Assembly: GCF_963664415.1 (NCBI RefSeq)
Contig: NZ_OY761445.1
Location: 2,568,501 to 2,632,500 of the forward strand
From: an uncultured Desulfobacter sp.
GTDB taxonomy: Bacteria > Desulfobacterota > Desulfobacteria > Desulfobacterales > Desulfobacteraceae
Direction of reading: 5' to 3'
Length of the DNA: 64,000 nt
A program made the position numbers and the translations under genes. Shown here one piece after another: positions 32,825 through 42,359 of the stretch; position 1 is the first letter of the stretch, and each line of letters opens with the position of its first letter. The notes under the pieces were generated by a model, which ran no database searches, had not been told where the DNA came from, and saw only the letters and a program-made list of their open reading frames with translations.

Positions 32825-34459
32825 CTATTTGCCTTTTGATTTGGGGCCGCCGCCCCTGAGTCCTGACGCGCCACCCCTAACCGAAGCAGAAGCGGTTTTA
32901 AATCCACCGGTTTTCGAAAAGGTGCTGTTCTGGTACCGTGGTGAATTTTTCATACGTGATCCCCTGGAGCCGAACGTGTATCCTGTACCGGTCTGGCCGT
33001 AATAGGGTTTTCTATATCTATAGTCTGTATTCCAGCGGTTCCATGATCCATAGGAGTAGTAATGAGAAGGATAAAAGAACAGGTTGGAAAAAAAGGCATA
33101 CCGTCCGTACCAGGACCAGAAACTGTTGCCGTGTGTATCCTTTTTCCATTCCCCGTACCTTGAATTTCCAACATAAGCCATGCCGGGCGGGGTGGCATGG
33201 GAATCAGGTTCAAACTCACCATAGGGCTTGGACAAAATTGCCATGCCTAAATTGTCCAGGTTTTGTTCATAAAAAGAGGCATTCACCGGTTCCCAGTCGG
33301 TTTCCGAGGTTTCTCCGTTCTCTTCTATAATGTATTTATGAAAATATTTTAATTGGGTGCTTTGAAGGTAGAAGGTGGCGGCATTGTGGCGGGAATCAGG
33401 CCACCCTGCGGTCAGATCAAAATTCAAATTCTTAAACGCAGACTCCAGCCCCCGGGTAATCCGCAGATTCATCCCGTTATAACCCGATGTCAAATCGGCA
33501 ATGGACTCGGCGTCAGACTCGGTTAACGTCTGAAAAACAGCAGGCGAAACCTGAGCGGTATAAACGAAGATGCCGGGATTGTAATAATCCGACCTCTCAT
33601 CCCAGGATTCACGATAGATGGAAACATAATAGTCCACCTTCATGTCTTCAAGGAGCTTGGTATAACTGCGGTATAACTGATCCAGATCCTTTTCAAATTT
33701 CGGGCCGTTCTTGGAAAGGGTCTTTTTTGCCTGTTCAATGGCATCGGCTGCTGTAACAAAGGCGGCATAGTCGGCATGCTCTTGGGTATAGGCCTGATAC
33801 TGGGCCTTTACAATGTCCGTATTGATTTTTGTATCATCTACCATTTTAGAAAATGGGGCAAACCGGGCCGTGATTTTGGCGTCTGAAGCGGGAAATTTGT
33901 CCCTTGCCTTGGCCACGAGCCCCTGTTCCAGGCTTTGTACCGTTGACAGGATGACCTCTGCAGCTGCCAGGGCGGATTTTTCCATGGCCGGGGCATCTGT
34001 CATGGCTGCCTTGATCCGGCTTGCACGTTCAAAGGGTGCCTTTGCCTGGCCTTTAGCTTCACGGATCACTGAGTTCACCTGCTTGATCTGGGCCAGGGCC
34101 TGGGCTTCGCCTTCGGGTTTGTTCTGTTTGAGGGTGACTTTTAGCCCCTTATCATATACATCCCGGGCCCGGGCCAAGGTGGCATCGGCATTGGCAAACG
34201 CCGTATCCCATTTCTCTTTGGATGCATACTCAGCCAGGGAGGAAAAGTCCGGTGATGCCGACATACGTTCATATTTTTTTTTCTGGGCGTCAATGAAATC
34301 CTGGGTGGATTTCAAGTCCTGCTTTACGGCTTTGGCCTGGGTCCGGGTTGTATCGGAAAGTCCCTGGCCGCAGCCGGTTAGAAAAACCAGAGCCAACAAA
34401 ACTATGACCACGCTTGTGAATATTTGTTCTGTTTTACCACAAGGGGTTGGGGCTCTCAT
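32825..34459 (-). CDS. Lipoprotein of the polyamine-type cluster
   Basis: 544 residues with signal and lipobox (VVIVLLALVFLTGCGQ; Cys at about 30). Residues 35-270 are helical and alanine-rich with long coiled-coil-like stretches (FIDAQKKKYERM, DADATLARARDVYDKGL), followed by a domain with SYRESWDERSDYYNPGIF and a Tyr/Ser/Gly-rich tail ending GGPKSKGK. No named family recognised; the position recalls the DUF1190-type lipoproteins of yjf clusters. The ATG at 34459 overlaps the stop of the upstream YjfK-like gene (ATGA). Confidence 0.75.
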   Translation of the reverse strand: MRAPTPCGKTEQIFTSVVIVLLALVFLTGCGQGLSDTTRTQAKAVKQDLKSTQDFIDAQKKKYERMSASPDFSSLAEYASKEKWDTAFANADATLARARDVYDKGLKVTLKQNKPEGEAQALAQIKQVNSVIREAKGQAKAPFERASRIKAAMTDAPAMEKSALAAAEVILSTVQSLEQGLVAKARDKFPASDAKITARFAPFSKMVDDTKINTDIVKAQYQAYTQEHADYAAFVTAADAIEQAKKTLSKNGPKFEKDLDQLYRSYTKLLEDMKVDYYVSIYRESWDERSDYYNPGIFVYTAQVSPAVFQTLTESDAESIADLTSGYNGMNLRITRGLESAFKNLNFDLTAGWPDSRHNAATFYLQSTQLKYFHKYIIEENGETSETDWEPVNASFYEQNLDNLGMAILSKPYGEFEPDSHATPPGMAYVGNSRYGEWKKDTHGNSFWSWYGRYAFFSNLFFYPSHYYSYGSWNRWNTDYRYRKPYYGQTGTGYTFGSRGSRMKNSPRYQNSTFSKTGGFKTASASVRGGASGLRGGGPKSKGK

Positions 34460-35094
34460 GGGTTACCTCCCCCTCTGCAAATCAACGTCAGTTCCGCCGG
34501 ATCAACAGGTTTGGAAATATAAATCCGGTATTCCTCTTTATCTTCGTCCTGCCACTCCTCAATGGTAAGAAACATGGACGAATGGTCATTAACAAATTCA
34601 TACATATAAACCCGTTCTTCCTTGCCGTTGCGCCGGTACACGGCAGCCCAATCATCGTCATACTCAAAAGTGTCTCCGGCATAGACAACACAGTCCTCAT
34701 CGTCAACAATCTGATCCAGATCATCTTCATCAACGGGCTGACCTTCATCATCGGTCAATTGTTTAAATTTGATCTGGTTCAAAGTGATACACACTTCCAG
34801 TTCATCATCAATTTCCCACTCAAAATGGCCCACGGTTCCGGTCTCCAGGCACAGGCAGGTCAATTCAGTGACAAAGTAGTCTTTCAGTTTTGTATACTTC
34901 TCATTGGCCTCCTGGTATTTATTGATCTCCTGGATGAAATAGGTGCTGCTCAAACAGGTAAAACAGTCACCCACCTCTGCATCCATAATGGTCAGGCGGG
35001 TCTGTTCCTCCGGGGACAATACCTTGTCCGGCGCCAGTGTTCGAATCAGGGAAAACCGCTGATCAAAGGATTTTTGTTCGGAAATGGATATCAT
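34456..35094 (-). CDS. YjfK/DUF2491-like acidic protein
   Basis: 212 residues, strongly acidic (VDEDDLDQIVDDEDC) with beta-rich parts (CVVYAGDTFEYDDDWAAVYRR, MFLTIEEWQDEDKEEYRIYI). Position between telA and the lipoprotein, size and composition match the YjfK (DUF2491) or DUF4178 group found next to DUF350 genes; the exact family is uncertain. It starts 2 nt after the telA stop, with AGGAG inside telA, and overlaps the lipoprotein gene by 4 nt. Confidence 0.65.
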   Translation of the reverse strand: MISISEQKSFDQRFSLIRTLAPDKVLSPEEQTRLTIMDAEVGDCFTCLSSTYFIQEINKYQEANEKYTKLKDYFVTELTCLCLETGTVGHFEWEIDDELEVCITLNQIKFKQLTDDEGQPVDEDDLDQIVDDEDCVVYAGDTFEYDDDWAAVYRRNGKEERVYMYEFVNDHSSMFLTIEEWQDEDKEEYRIYISKPVDPAELTLICRGGGNP

Positions 35095-35096
35095 AG

Positions 35097-36329
35097 TTAC
35101 TTCTCCTGGCGCCTTGATGTTAACGCATCTGTCCTGGCCCTAAACCGTTCGTTCATAACCCCCAGGGCATTGGAACTTTGGGAAGCAATGCTGATGGTCT
35201 CCTTTGAAATGGCCGTATAGGCTTCAAATGCCTGCTCATAAGTATTGCATGCCTCTTCCAGGGCTTCGATGTTTACAGTCATGCTCTGGCTCATCTTTGC
35301 GCCTTTAACCGCCGCATCACCAATGACCTTTGCCGTATCCGTCATGGTCTCGGCTGCGGCCTTCTGGACCATATCCAGATGCTTTAACGTATCCAACTGC
35401 TGTTCTGCGGCCACCCGAACGGCCAGGGCATTTTTCACGGCCGTGGCCAGAATCATGTCTGTACGCTGGACCAGACGCTGGACCAGGTGAGAATTTCTCA
35501 CCATCATTTCTCCGCCGAACCGGGTCTGAAGATTGGAATTATCAATGGTCTGCAAATCCACAACCGCCATGGCCAAATCCGAGGTCAGCGTAGTCAGCGC
35601 CTCTTTGGCCCGGGGATCGTCCATCGTCTCAAGGTGGGCGGAAAGCTTTTCCCAGATCAGCTGGCCCAGATAAATCTGTTCCTGCAGGGCCGGCTGGATC
35701 TCTTTTAAGGCGTCGCAAATCTGTGCCAGTTCCGCCGCGTCAAAGGCCACCTGGTCGGCCTCGCTGCGCAGGTGATCCCGAATCCCGTCAATGGTGGAAT
35801 TCACGGTTTCCCTTCGTTCGGCAATAATACGCAGGAGCTCATCTCCTTTAGGCAGACGGTTGACGGTACGGGTAAAAAGTCCCATCACCTTTTTGGGCAA
35901 AGGCATTTCCGTTTTTGCCACCATGGTGGGGTTGACCTTATCCAGCTCGACCTTGATGGCCAAAATATTTCTTGCCACAGGTGAGCTGTCCTCACTGGCC
36001 ACATTTTTAAGCACCGAGCCCATTTTCCGGTCGTAAAGAGAGACCTGGGCCTGGGTTTTTTCCATAATTTCCCGTCCCAAAGAAAAGACAAAGTTGCCGA
36101 GCTGCCAGTCCGAAGGATCTGCTTTAACCTTCTCCACAAAACCGTCAGCCGCCGCTTCAAGTGCTTTGATATCTTCAACAGCAAGGTGCCGGGGCTGGAC
36201 CGGCACCAGCTGGTCCGGGGCCTGGACAGGGGTGAGCGCCCCCTGCCCCGATGCTTGTGTGACTTCTGCTAATACGGGTGCTTTGGCCTGTCCGGCCACG
36301 CTGGCAAGTTCCTGAGCCAAACTGGACAT
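35097..36329 (-). CDS. telA: TelA-family (toxic anion resistance) protein
   Basis: 410 residues of the TelA/KlaA family: an N-terminal proline/alanine region, then a long helical body with DPSDWQLGNFVFSLGREIMEK, MGLFTRTVNRLPKGDELL, LHQGQ-like QEQIYLGQLIWEKLS and the SHLVQRLVQRTDMILATAVKNALAV block. Cytoplasmic; the name comes from tellurite/toxic-anion phenotypes but the mechanism is unclear. AAGGAG before ATG 36329; it lies between a small membrane protein (12 nt upstream) and the YjfK-like gene. Confidence 0.88.
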   Translation of the reverse strand: MSSLAQELASVAGQAKAPVLAEVTQASGQGALTPVQAPDQLVPVQPRHLAVEDIKALEAAADGFVEKVKADPSDWQLGNFVFSLGREIMEKTQAQVSLYDRKMGSVLKNVASEDSSPVARNILAIKVELDKVNPTMVAKTEMPLPKKVMGLFTRTVNRLPKGDELLRIIAERRETVNSTIDGIRDHLRSEADQVAFDAAELAQICDALKEIQPALQEQIYLGQLIWEKLSAHLETMDDPRAKEALTTLTSDLAMAVVDLQTIDNSNLQTRFGGEMMVRNSHLVQRLVQRTDMILATAVKNALAVRVAAEQQLDTLKHLDMVQKAAAETMTDTAKVIGDAAVKGAKMSQSMTVNIEALEEACNTYEQAFEAYTAISKETISIASQSSNALGVMNERFRARTDALTSRRQEK

Positions 36330-36341
36330 AGATGTTCTCCT

Positions 36342-36863
36342 TTATGAAAATTTGCCCTCAAGAAAATGGGCCATGGTTTTAAATTCTGCGATTTCGTTAT
36401 TGTCTACAATCTGCCGGGATCTTGTGCAGACCTCATGAAGGCTTTCAATGGTTTTTTCAAACGCCTGCATTTGGGTTTGCCTGCTGTCCGGGGAAAGGTC
36501 AAGATACTCTTTGACGGTTTTAAACAGATGGGTTGCACCGATTTTTTTCAATTCATAGGTCAGTGTCTCTCCCGGATAACGCGTGATCATATCCGGAATA
36601 AGCGCCTTGAGATCATCAATAATGGATTCAATTTTTAAAATCAAGTCCATGGAAAAATCCCGGTCGGTGCGGATCAAAAGATTCAACTTGATCAGGGTAT
36701 CAAGGATCTTTTTGAACTCAGCATCCGGGTCTTCTTTTTCAGCAACCGGGGAAGACTGCTCTTCCAGGTCTGATGACACTTTTGGTGTTTTCAAGCGCCG
36801 GATAACCAGGCTCAAAACAATTAGCGCAATAATAAATACGGCAGATACAATTATAATGGTCAT
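36342..36863 (-). CDS. Small membrane-anchored protein of the TelA cluster
   Basis: 173 residues: one N-terminal TM helix (IIIVSAVFIIALIVLSLVI), basic stop-transfer, then a cytoplasmic helical domain (LDTLIKLNLLIRTDRDFSM, KALIPDMITRYPGETLTYEL, LFKTVKEYLDLSPDSRQ). GGAAGG site. No family recognised. As first gene of the minus-strand cluster it likely carries the promoter for telA, the YjfK-like gene and the lipoprotein. It resembles a membrane tether for its neighbours. Confidence 0.65.
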   Translation of the reverse strand: MTIIIVSAVFIIALIVLSLVIRRLKTPKVSSDLEEQSSPVAEKEDPDAEFKKILDTLIKLNLLIRTDRDFSMDLILKIESIIDDLKALIPDMITRYPGETLTYELKKIGATHLFKTVKEYLDLSPDSRQTQMQAFEKTIESLHEVCTRSRQIVDNNEIAEFKTMAHFLEGKFS

Positions 36864-36970
36864 GAAATATTTCCTTCCAGATTTTTAAGAAAAGCCTTGC
36901 TTAATGATAATTCTAATGCCTTTAAGACCAGGACGGTAGTAGTACTGTTATACATTAAATGACGTGAAGT

Positions 36971-37834
36971 TCAAGTTATTCCAAAACACTTTTCCAGTAC
37001 CGTTATGCCCTGGGCTTCACCGATACCGCCGTTTCCGTGAACCATTCCATATTGACGATTGCCTTGGACAAGCCGTTGTGTGACTTCGATTAACCCGTTC
37101 AACGCCGGATTGTTCCACGGTGCTCTGGCAATGTTCATTCCCCCTGTTACCGTTATCTCGTTGTGTTTCAGAAAATCATGGATATCATTGATGTTGCCGA
37201 CTAAACCAGTCACCAATAATAACGCGATGGGTATGGGCGGATAGCAGGTATATGCTTCCAGCAAAAGATTTCTATTTTGAAATTCCCGGATTACATCTAT
37301 TTGGGCTTCTGCCTGGGCCTGCAGAAATGCATTTTTAAGGTGAACAAACAGATTGTTGCCTTTACCGGTGATATGGTTGATCGCTTTTGGGTCTCCCTTT
37401 ACGATGGCATATCCTGAACCCGATACTTTAACCCGGCTATTTTCAGGAATGTTCAGTTGTTCAGCTGTAGGCGTATTGGTGACAATAAGCCCTCCGGCAA
37501 AATCGATATTCGGGTTTGCGCAATCGGTCAGGCAAAAGAGATCTGTTCCATAATCATGCAGGACGTTTCCCCGTAGAAAATTAATTTGCCTTCCTGACCT
37601 ACCCTGAAACGTCCTGGAATAATTATCAAAAAGGCTGTCGGCTAATCCACGGAAGTCATCATTTGAAATATCCGTCTCACGGCAAAGACAACGTGCAAGA
37701 AGGTCATAGCATTGAATCAGACTGACATCTTCAAATATCTCCATTGCTTTTTTTATTGTTTCTTTGCCGTATTGCCGCGTATCAACAAAATTTATGGGGT
37801 TAAAATTGCATACCCTGCCCGTTTTCATTGTCAT
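36971..37834 (-). CDS. Thiolase-like protein, C-terminal domain only
   Basis: 287 residues. The second half matches thiolase C-terminal domains: CLTDCANPNIDFAGGLIVTN (the DGA-like region), NNLFVHLKNAFLQAQAEA, HNEITVTGGMNIARAPWNN and RQYGMVHGNGGIGEAQGITVLEK (the GHG/NGG end). The N-terminal domain with the nucleophilic Cys and the VC.SG motif is absent, and 5' extension would run into the divergent histidine-kinase region. No good ribosome-binding site. It is either a truncated acetyl-CoA acetyltransferase or a non-catalytic relative. Confidence 0.6.
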   Translation of the reverse strand: MTMKTGRVCNFNPINFVDTRQYGKETIKKAMEIFEDVSLIQCYDLLARCLCRETDISNDDFRGLADSLFDNYSRTFQGRSGRQINFLRGNVLHDYGTDLFCLTDCANPNIDFAGGLIVTNTPTAEQLNIPENSRVKVSGSGYAIVKGDPKAINHITGKGNNLFVHLKNAFLQAQAEAQIDVIREFQNRNLLLEAYTCYPPIPIALLLVTGLVGNINDIHDFLKHNEITVTGGMNIARAPWNNPALNGLIEVTQRLVQGNRQYGMVHGNGGIGEAQGITVLEKCFGIT

Positions 37835-37939
37835 ATGATAAACTTTAAATGGAAACCTTTGCGCATTCTCTCTAATAGTGATAAGAGTTTTTCCATTGAT
37901 ATTCTATTCGAGTCTTATCCCGTATATAGGGGGAACCTG

Positions 37940-40900
37940 TTGAATCTTATTAATATCGATAAGATGCAGTCCTTGCTTGACAACTTCTCTAAGGCCGTTG
38001 GTATTGCTTCGGCCATCATTGACCTTGAAGGCAATGTCATCGTTGGTTCCAATTGGCAGCAGATCTGCACAGATTTCCACCGAACCCACCCGGAAACCTG
38101 TAAACGATGTATAGAAAGCGACACGATTCTGGCCAAAAGAATGGCCAAAAATCGGGAACAGAGCTTTTATCTGTGTAAAAACGGTTTAACCGACGCGGCG
38201 GCCCCGATCATTCTCAACGACGATCATGTGGCCAATTTGTTCATTGGACAGTTTCTTTTGAGTGATCCCGATTTTATTTTTTTTAAAACCCAAGCTTCTG
38301 AATATGGTTTTGATGAAGACCGATATATAGAGGCTCTCAGAGGTGTTCCCATACTCAGTGAAACCAAAATCAAGCCCATCATAAATTTTTTTCAGGATTT
38401 TGCGAAAACCATTGGTGAAATGGTGCTTCAAGAAAAACAAATTTTGCAAAGCAAAAACCGATTGCTGGATGTCGCCGGCAGCACCAGCGATTGGATTTGG
38501 GAGGTAAACGCCGATGGCATATTTACCTACTGCAGCGGAGGGGTTGAGAAGGTGCTGGGCTACAGCCCGGAAGAAATTCTGGGTCGTACTCCCTTTGAAT
38601 TGATGTTTACCGAAGATCAGCAACGCATGGACGAATTGATTGCCGGCTTGTTCGCCCAAAGGGAACCCATCAAAAACCAGGAGATCTGGCACCAGGCCCA
38701 AGACAGCCGCAGGGTCTGCCTGCTGACCAACGGCGTTCCGGTCATCGATGACTGCGGTCGTTTGGAGGGGTACCGGGGTTCCAATACCGACATCACAGAA
38801 CGTAAACAGACCGAGAATGCGCTGCAAATGGAAAGGGAACGTCTTGCCAATGTCATTTACGGTACCAATATCGGTACATGGGAATGGAATATACAAACGG
38901 GTGAAACGATTTTTAACGAACGCTGGGCAGAAATCTGCGGGTATGACCTGGAAGAACTTGCCCCGATCTCCATTGAGACCTGGATAAAGCTGGCCCATCC
39001 CGATGATTTAAAGGGCTCCGAAACCCTTCTTAACCGTCATTTTTCAGGAGAACTGGACCGCTATGACTACCAGTGCCGTATGAAGCACAAGGACGGACGC
39101 TGGGTCTGGGTACATGACCGCGGCCGGGTAATTTCCTGGACGGATGATAACCGCCCGATCAGGATGTTCGGTACCCATACGGACATCACTGAAAGAAAAC
39201 TGGCAGAGCAGGAACTGATTGAAACCCGTGATGAACTGTTAATGGCCAACAGGCACCTCGAGCAGCAGACCGCCTATGCCAATGACATGGCAGCCCGGGC
39301 TGAAATGGCCTCGGCAGCTAAAAGTGAATTCCTGGCCAACATGAGCCATGAAATACGAACCCCTATGAACGGCGTTATCGGCATGACGGGGTTGCTGCTT
39401 GGTACGGATCTCACCGAAGAACAGCGCCATTACGGTGAAACCATTAAAGCCAGTGCGGATGCCCTGCTGGAACTGATCAACGACATACTTGATTTTTCAA
39501 AAATCGAAGCCGGCAGGCTCGAACTGGAAATAGTGGATTTTGACCTGCAATCCCTTTTAAATGATTTCTCAGAAATTATAGCGTTCAAAGCCCATGAACG
39601 TGGCTTGGAATTCATCTGCACCACTGCCCCGGACGTACCGGTATTCCTGCGGGGAGATCCAGGACGGCTCCGTCAGATACTTATTAATCTGGCAGGTAAC
39701 GCGGTCAAGTTCACCCATAAAGGAGAAATAGTCGTTCGTGCCGCCCTTGAACAGGAATGGGACCAGGAGGCCCTGATCCGATTTTCAGTACGCGATACCG
39801 GCATTGGCATCCCAGACGAAAAACAGGAAAGTCTCTTTGAGCAATTCACACAAGTGGACACATCTATTACACGCAAATACGGGGGCACAGGCCTGGGACT
39901 GGCGATCTCCAAACAGTTGGCAGAGTTGATGGGCGGCCGGATCGGACTAATCTCACCGATCCACGCCGGCGCAGAAACAAAGACAGAAGACACCTGTCCC
40001 GGCGCGGAATTCTGGTTTACGGCGCGGTTTGCCAAGCAGCCCTGGAAACCAGCTGGCCGGACAGCATCAGATCCTGGTGATGTGCGGGGGGCAAAAATCC
40101 TGGTGGTCGATGATAACGTCACCAACCGGGAAATTCTCATGACACAGCTTAAAGCATGGAACGCCCGACCGGCAGAGTCGCCGGAAGGGGATACGGCCAT
40201 TTCTTTGCTCAAGCAGGCAGTTCACGAGGATGATGCGTTTGACATTGCGATTTTAGACATGCACATGCCGGGGATGAACGGTGAAGCGCTTGGCCACGCC
40301 ATTAAAAATGACCCTGTCCTTACAGACACACAGTTGATAATGATGACGTCACTGGGGCGGCCGGGAGACACCCGTCGTTTAGAGACCGTTGGCTTTGCCG
40401 CACATCTGACAAAACCTGTCCGCCTGTCGGATCTGCATAACTGCCTCTCCGCAGTTCTTTGCGATAACTCTCATAAAACCAAGAGGCCCATCATGACACG
40501 GCAAACCATCCCCAAGCTGCAAAATACCGGCGGTCGTATTCTTCTGGCCGAAGATAATATCACCAACCAGCAGGTGGCCAAAGGCATTCTCCAAAAACTG
40601 GGCTTGTCTGTAGATACGGTTGCCAACGGCGCCGACGCAGTGGATGCTTTGACACGCAACCACTATGATATAGTACTGATGGATGTGCAGATGCCTGAAA
40701 TGGACGGCATGGAAGCCACCCGAAAAATCCGTAATCCCCGGTCTGCCACACTGAATCCAAATATACCGATCATTGCCATGACAGCCCATGTCATGGCCGG
40801 TGATCGCGAAACCTGCCTTGAAGCCGGCATGGACGACTACATCAGCAAACCCGTAAATCAACGTATTCTGGCAGACAAACTCAAACAGTGGATGCCCGAT

Positions 40901-41263
40901 ACGCATAGAGACCATACCACCCGCCCCTCCTCCGGACCTGCTTTTGATATCGAGGTTTTATTAACCCGCCTCATGGGGGATGAAAAGCTTGTCGCTACGG
41001 TTATCGCCGTATTCCTTGAGGACATGCCAAAAGAAATTTTAGCTCTCAAGCGCTATATCGATGCTGGACAGGCTGACAAGGCCGGCTCCCAGGCCCATAA
41101 AATTAAAGGGACCGCAGGCAATATTGCAGCCAAAGACTTTCAGGAGACGGCTTCGGCCATGGAAATGTCGGGCAGGGCCGGAGAACTGGAGCGACTGAAG
41201 ACATTAATGCCCGAGCTGGAAAATCGGTTCAACAGGCTGAAAGCAGAGATGAAAAACCTATGA
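37940..41263 (+). CDS. PocR-PAS hybrid histidine kinase with two receivers and HPt
   Basis: About 1107 residues. I choose the TTG at 37940, preceded by AGGGGG, giving NLINIDKMQSLLDNFSKAVG, the usual opening of the PocR sensory domain (about 1-170). Then two PAS/PAC domains (TSDWIWEVNADGIFTYCSGG; GTNIGTWEWNIQTGETIF), HisKA with FLANMSHEIRTPMNGV, HATPase_c (NLAGNAVKFTH, DTGIGIP, GTGLGLAI), receiver 1 (VVDDN, DMHMPG, K), receiver 2 (AEDN, DVQMPEMDG, KP) and a C-terminal HPt (QAHKIKGTAGN). A complete phosphorelay in one protein. Divergent from the thiolase-like gene. Confidence 0.93.
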   Translation: MNLINIDKMQSLLDNFSKAVGIASAIIDLEGNVIVGSNWQQICTDFHRTHPETCKRCIESDTILAKRMAKNREQSFYLCKNGLTDAAAPIILNDDHVANLFIGQFLLSDPDFIFFKTQASEYGFDEDRYIEALRGVPILSETKIKPIINFFQDFAKTIGEMVLQEKQILQSKNRLLDVAGSTSDWIWEVNADGIFTYCSGGVEKVLGYSPEEILGRTPFELMFTEDQQRMDELIAGLFAQREPIKNQEIWHQAQDSRRVCLLTNGVPVIDDCGRLEGYRGSNTDITERKQTENALQMERERLANVIYGTNIGTWEWNIQTGETIFNERWAEICGYDLEELAPISIETWIKLAHPDDLKGSETLLNRHFSGELDRYDYQCRMKHKDGRWVWVHDRGRVISWTDDNRPIRMFGTHTDITERKLAEQELIETRDELLMANRHLEQQTAYANDMAARAEMASAAKSEFLANMSHEIRTPMNGVIGMTGLLLGTDLTEEQRHYGETIKASADALLELINDILDFSKIEAGRLELEIVDFDLQSLLNDFSEIIAFKAHERGLEFICTTAPDVPVFLRGDPGRLRQILINLAGNAVKFTHKGEIVVRAALEQEWDQEALIRFSVRDTGIGIPDEKQESLFEQFTQVDTSITRKYGGTGLGLAISKQLAELMGGRIGLISPIHAGAETKTEDTCPGAEFWFTARFAKQPWKPAGRTASDPGDVRGAKILVVDDNVTNREILMTQLKAWNARPAESPEGDTAISLLKQAVHEDDAFDIAILDMHMPGMNGEALGHAIKNDPVLTDTQLIMMTSLGRPGDTRRLETVGFAAHLTKPVRLSDLHNCLSAVLCDNSHKTKRPIMTRQTIPKLQNTGGRILLAEDNITNQQVAKGILQKLGLSVDTVANGADAVDALTRNHYDIVLMDVQMPEMDGMEATRKIRNPRSATLNPNIPIIAMTAHVMAGDRETCLEAGMDDYISKPVNQRILADKLKQWMPDTHRDHTTRPSSGPAFDIEVLLTRLMGDEKLVATVIAVFLEDMPKEILALKRYIDAGQADKAGSQAHKIKGTAGNIAAKDFQETASAMEMSGRAGELERLKTLMPELENRFNRLKAEMKNL

Positions 41264-41469
41264 TCAATGCAACCTCTGATCACCAAAGATGACACCACTT
41301 CGGGTCCAATTATGAACGTGATGCTGACAAATGAGGCTATAAGCCGTGAGATATAATACTTGATAATCCAATTTTTAGGGAATTTGTTCAAATTCAAGGC
41401 GGAGTTTGGGCAAATCAACAAAAACTGGCTCATCGAGTAATAAACATAATAAACAATGGATTTAACAAT

Positions 41470-42126
41470 ATGACTTCAATCATGAAAATATTAGTTGCAG
41501 AAGACAGCCGTCCCTCAAGAATGATGCTTGAGGCGACCCTGACCAAATGGGGATATGAGGTAACAGCGGTATGTGACGGCAACCAAGCGTGGAACGCGCT
41601 TCAGGAATCGGACGATCTGAACTTGGCAGTGCTTGACTGGGAGATGCCGGGAATGAATGGCCCTGATCTTTGCCGCAAACTTCGGGAAAAAGAGCGACAA
41701 GATCCACTTTATCTGATTATTCTCACGGCCAGAAACAAACCGGCTGATATCGCGCATGGGCTTGAATCAGGGGCGGATGACTACATTGCCAAGCCCTACA
41801 ACCATGCTGAGCTGAAAGCACGGGTTGATGCTGGCCGTCGCCTGCTGACGCTGCAAAACCAGATGCGTGAGCGGGAAAAATTGCAGGGCGTGCTGGAAAT
41901 GGCTGGTGCTGTTTGTCATGAACTCAACCAGCCACTGCAAATCGTTTTGGGATACGCAGAAATGTTGCTTGAAGAGGGAGATAAAAACAGTGACGCCCTG
42001 AAAACAATCAAAACAGAGATCAACCGTATCGGGGAGCTTACGTGGCGGATAATGAAGATTACCCGGTATCAAGCCAAACCATACTTAAAAAGCCGTATCA
42101 TTGACATTGAACAGTCGTCTGATTAG
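41470..42126 (+). CDS. Response regulator with DHp-like tail lacking ATPase domain
   Basis: 218 residues. N-terminal receiver: KILVAEDSRPSR (acidic pocket), phospho-Asp in LAVLDWEMPGMNG, and the KP loop in DDYIAKPYNH. After a coiled coil comes VLEMAGAVCHELNQPLQIVLGYAEMLLEEG, a HisKA-type dimerisation helix with the HELNQPL box, but no HATPase domain follows before the stop at 42126. It may be a phosphotransfer module or a truncated kinase. It follows the hybrid kinase by about 200 nt and could receive phosphate from it. Confidence 0.85.
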   Translation: MTSIMKILVAEDSRPSRMMLEATLTKWGYEVTAVCDGNQAWNALQESDDLNLAVLDWEMPGMNGPDLCRKLREKERQDPLYLIILTARNKPADIAHGLESGADDYIAKPYNHAELKARVDAGRRLLTLQNQMREREKLQGVLEMAGAVCHELNQPLQIVLGYAEMLLEEGDKNSDALKTIKTEINRIGELTWRIMKITRYQAKPYLKSRIIDIEQSSD

Positions 42127-42359
42127 GCCGACGACATATCAACAGCCAGGCTTAGCCCTGCAACAAAGATTGAAAAATCTGACTTATAAGCAATTGCCCC
42201 GCCCTATTGACTTTCCCTCATGTAATGATTACTTCCTTTTGCCGCTTGCAAACGGTATAATACCGTTTTAATAGCATTAACTCAGGCGCTAACGGCAAGT
42301 CAAGCGGGCCGAGCGCCTTTGGCAACCCGTTTATATATTGAAACCCAGGAGGCAGGAAC

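Noticed and set aside
38186..38998. 270-codon minus-strand frame within the hybrid kinase gene
   Set aside because: It is antisense to the PocR/PAS coding sequence, which shows clear domain conservation; the antisense frame has no recognisable domain.
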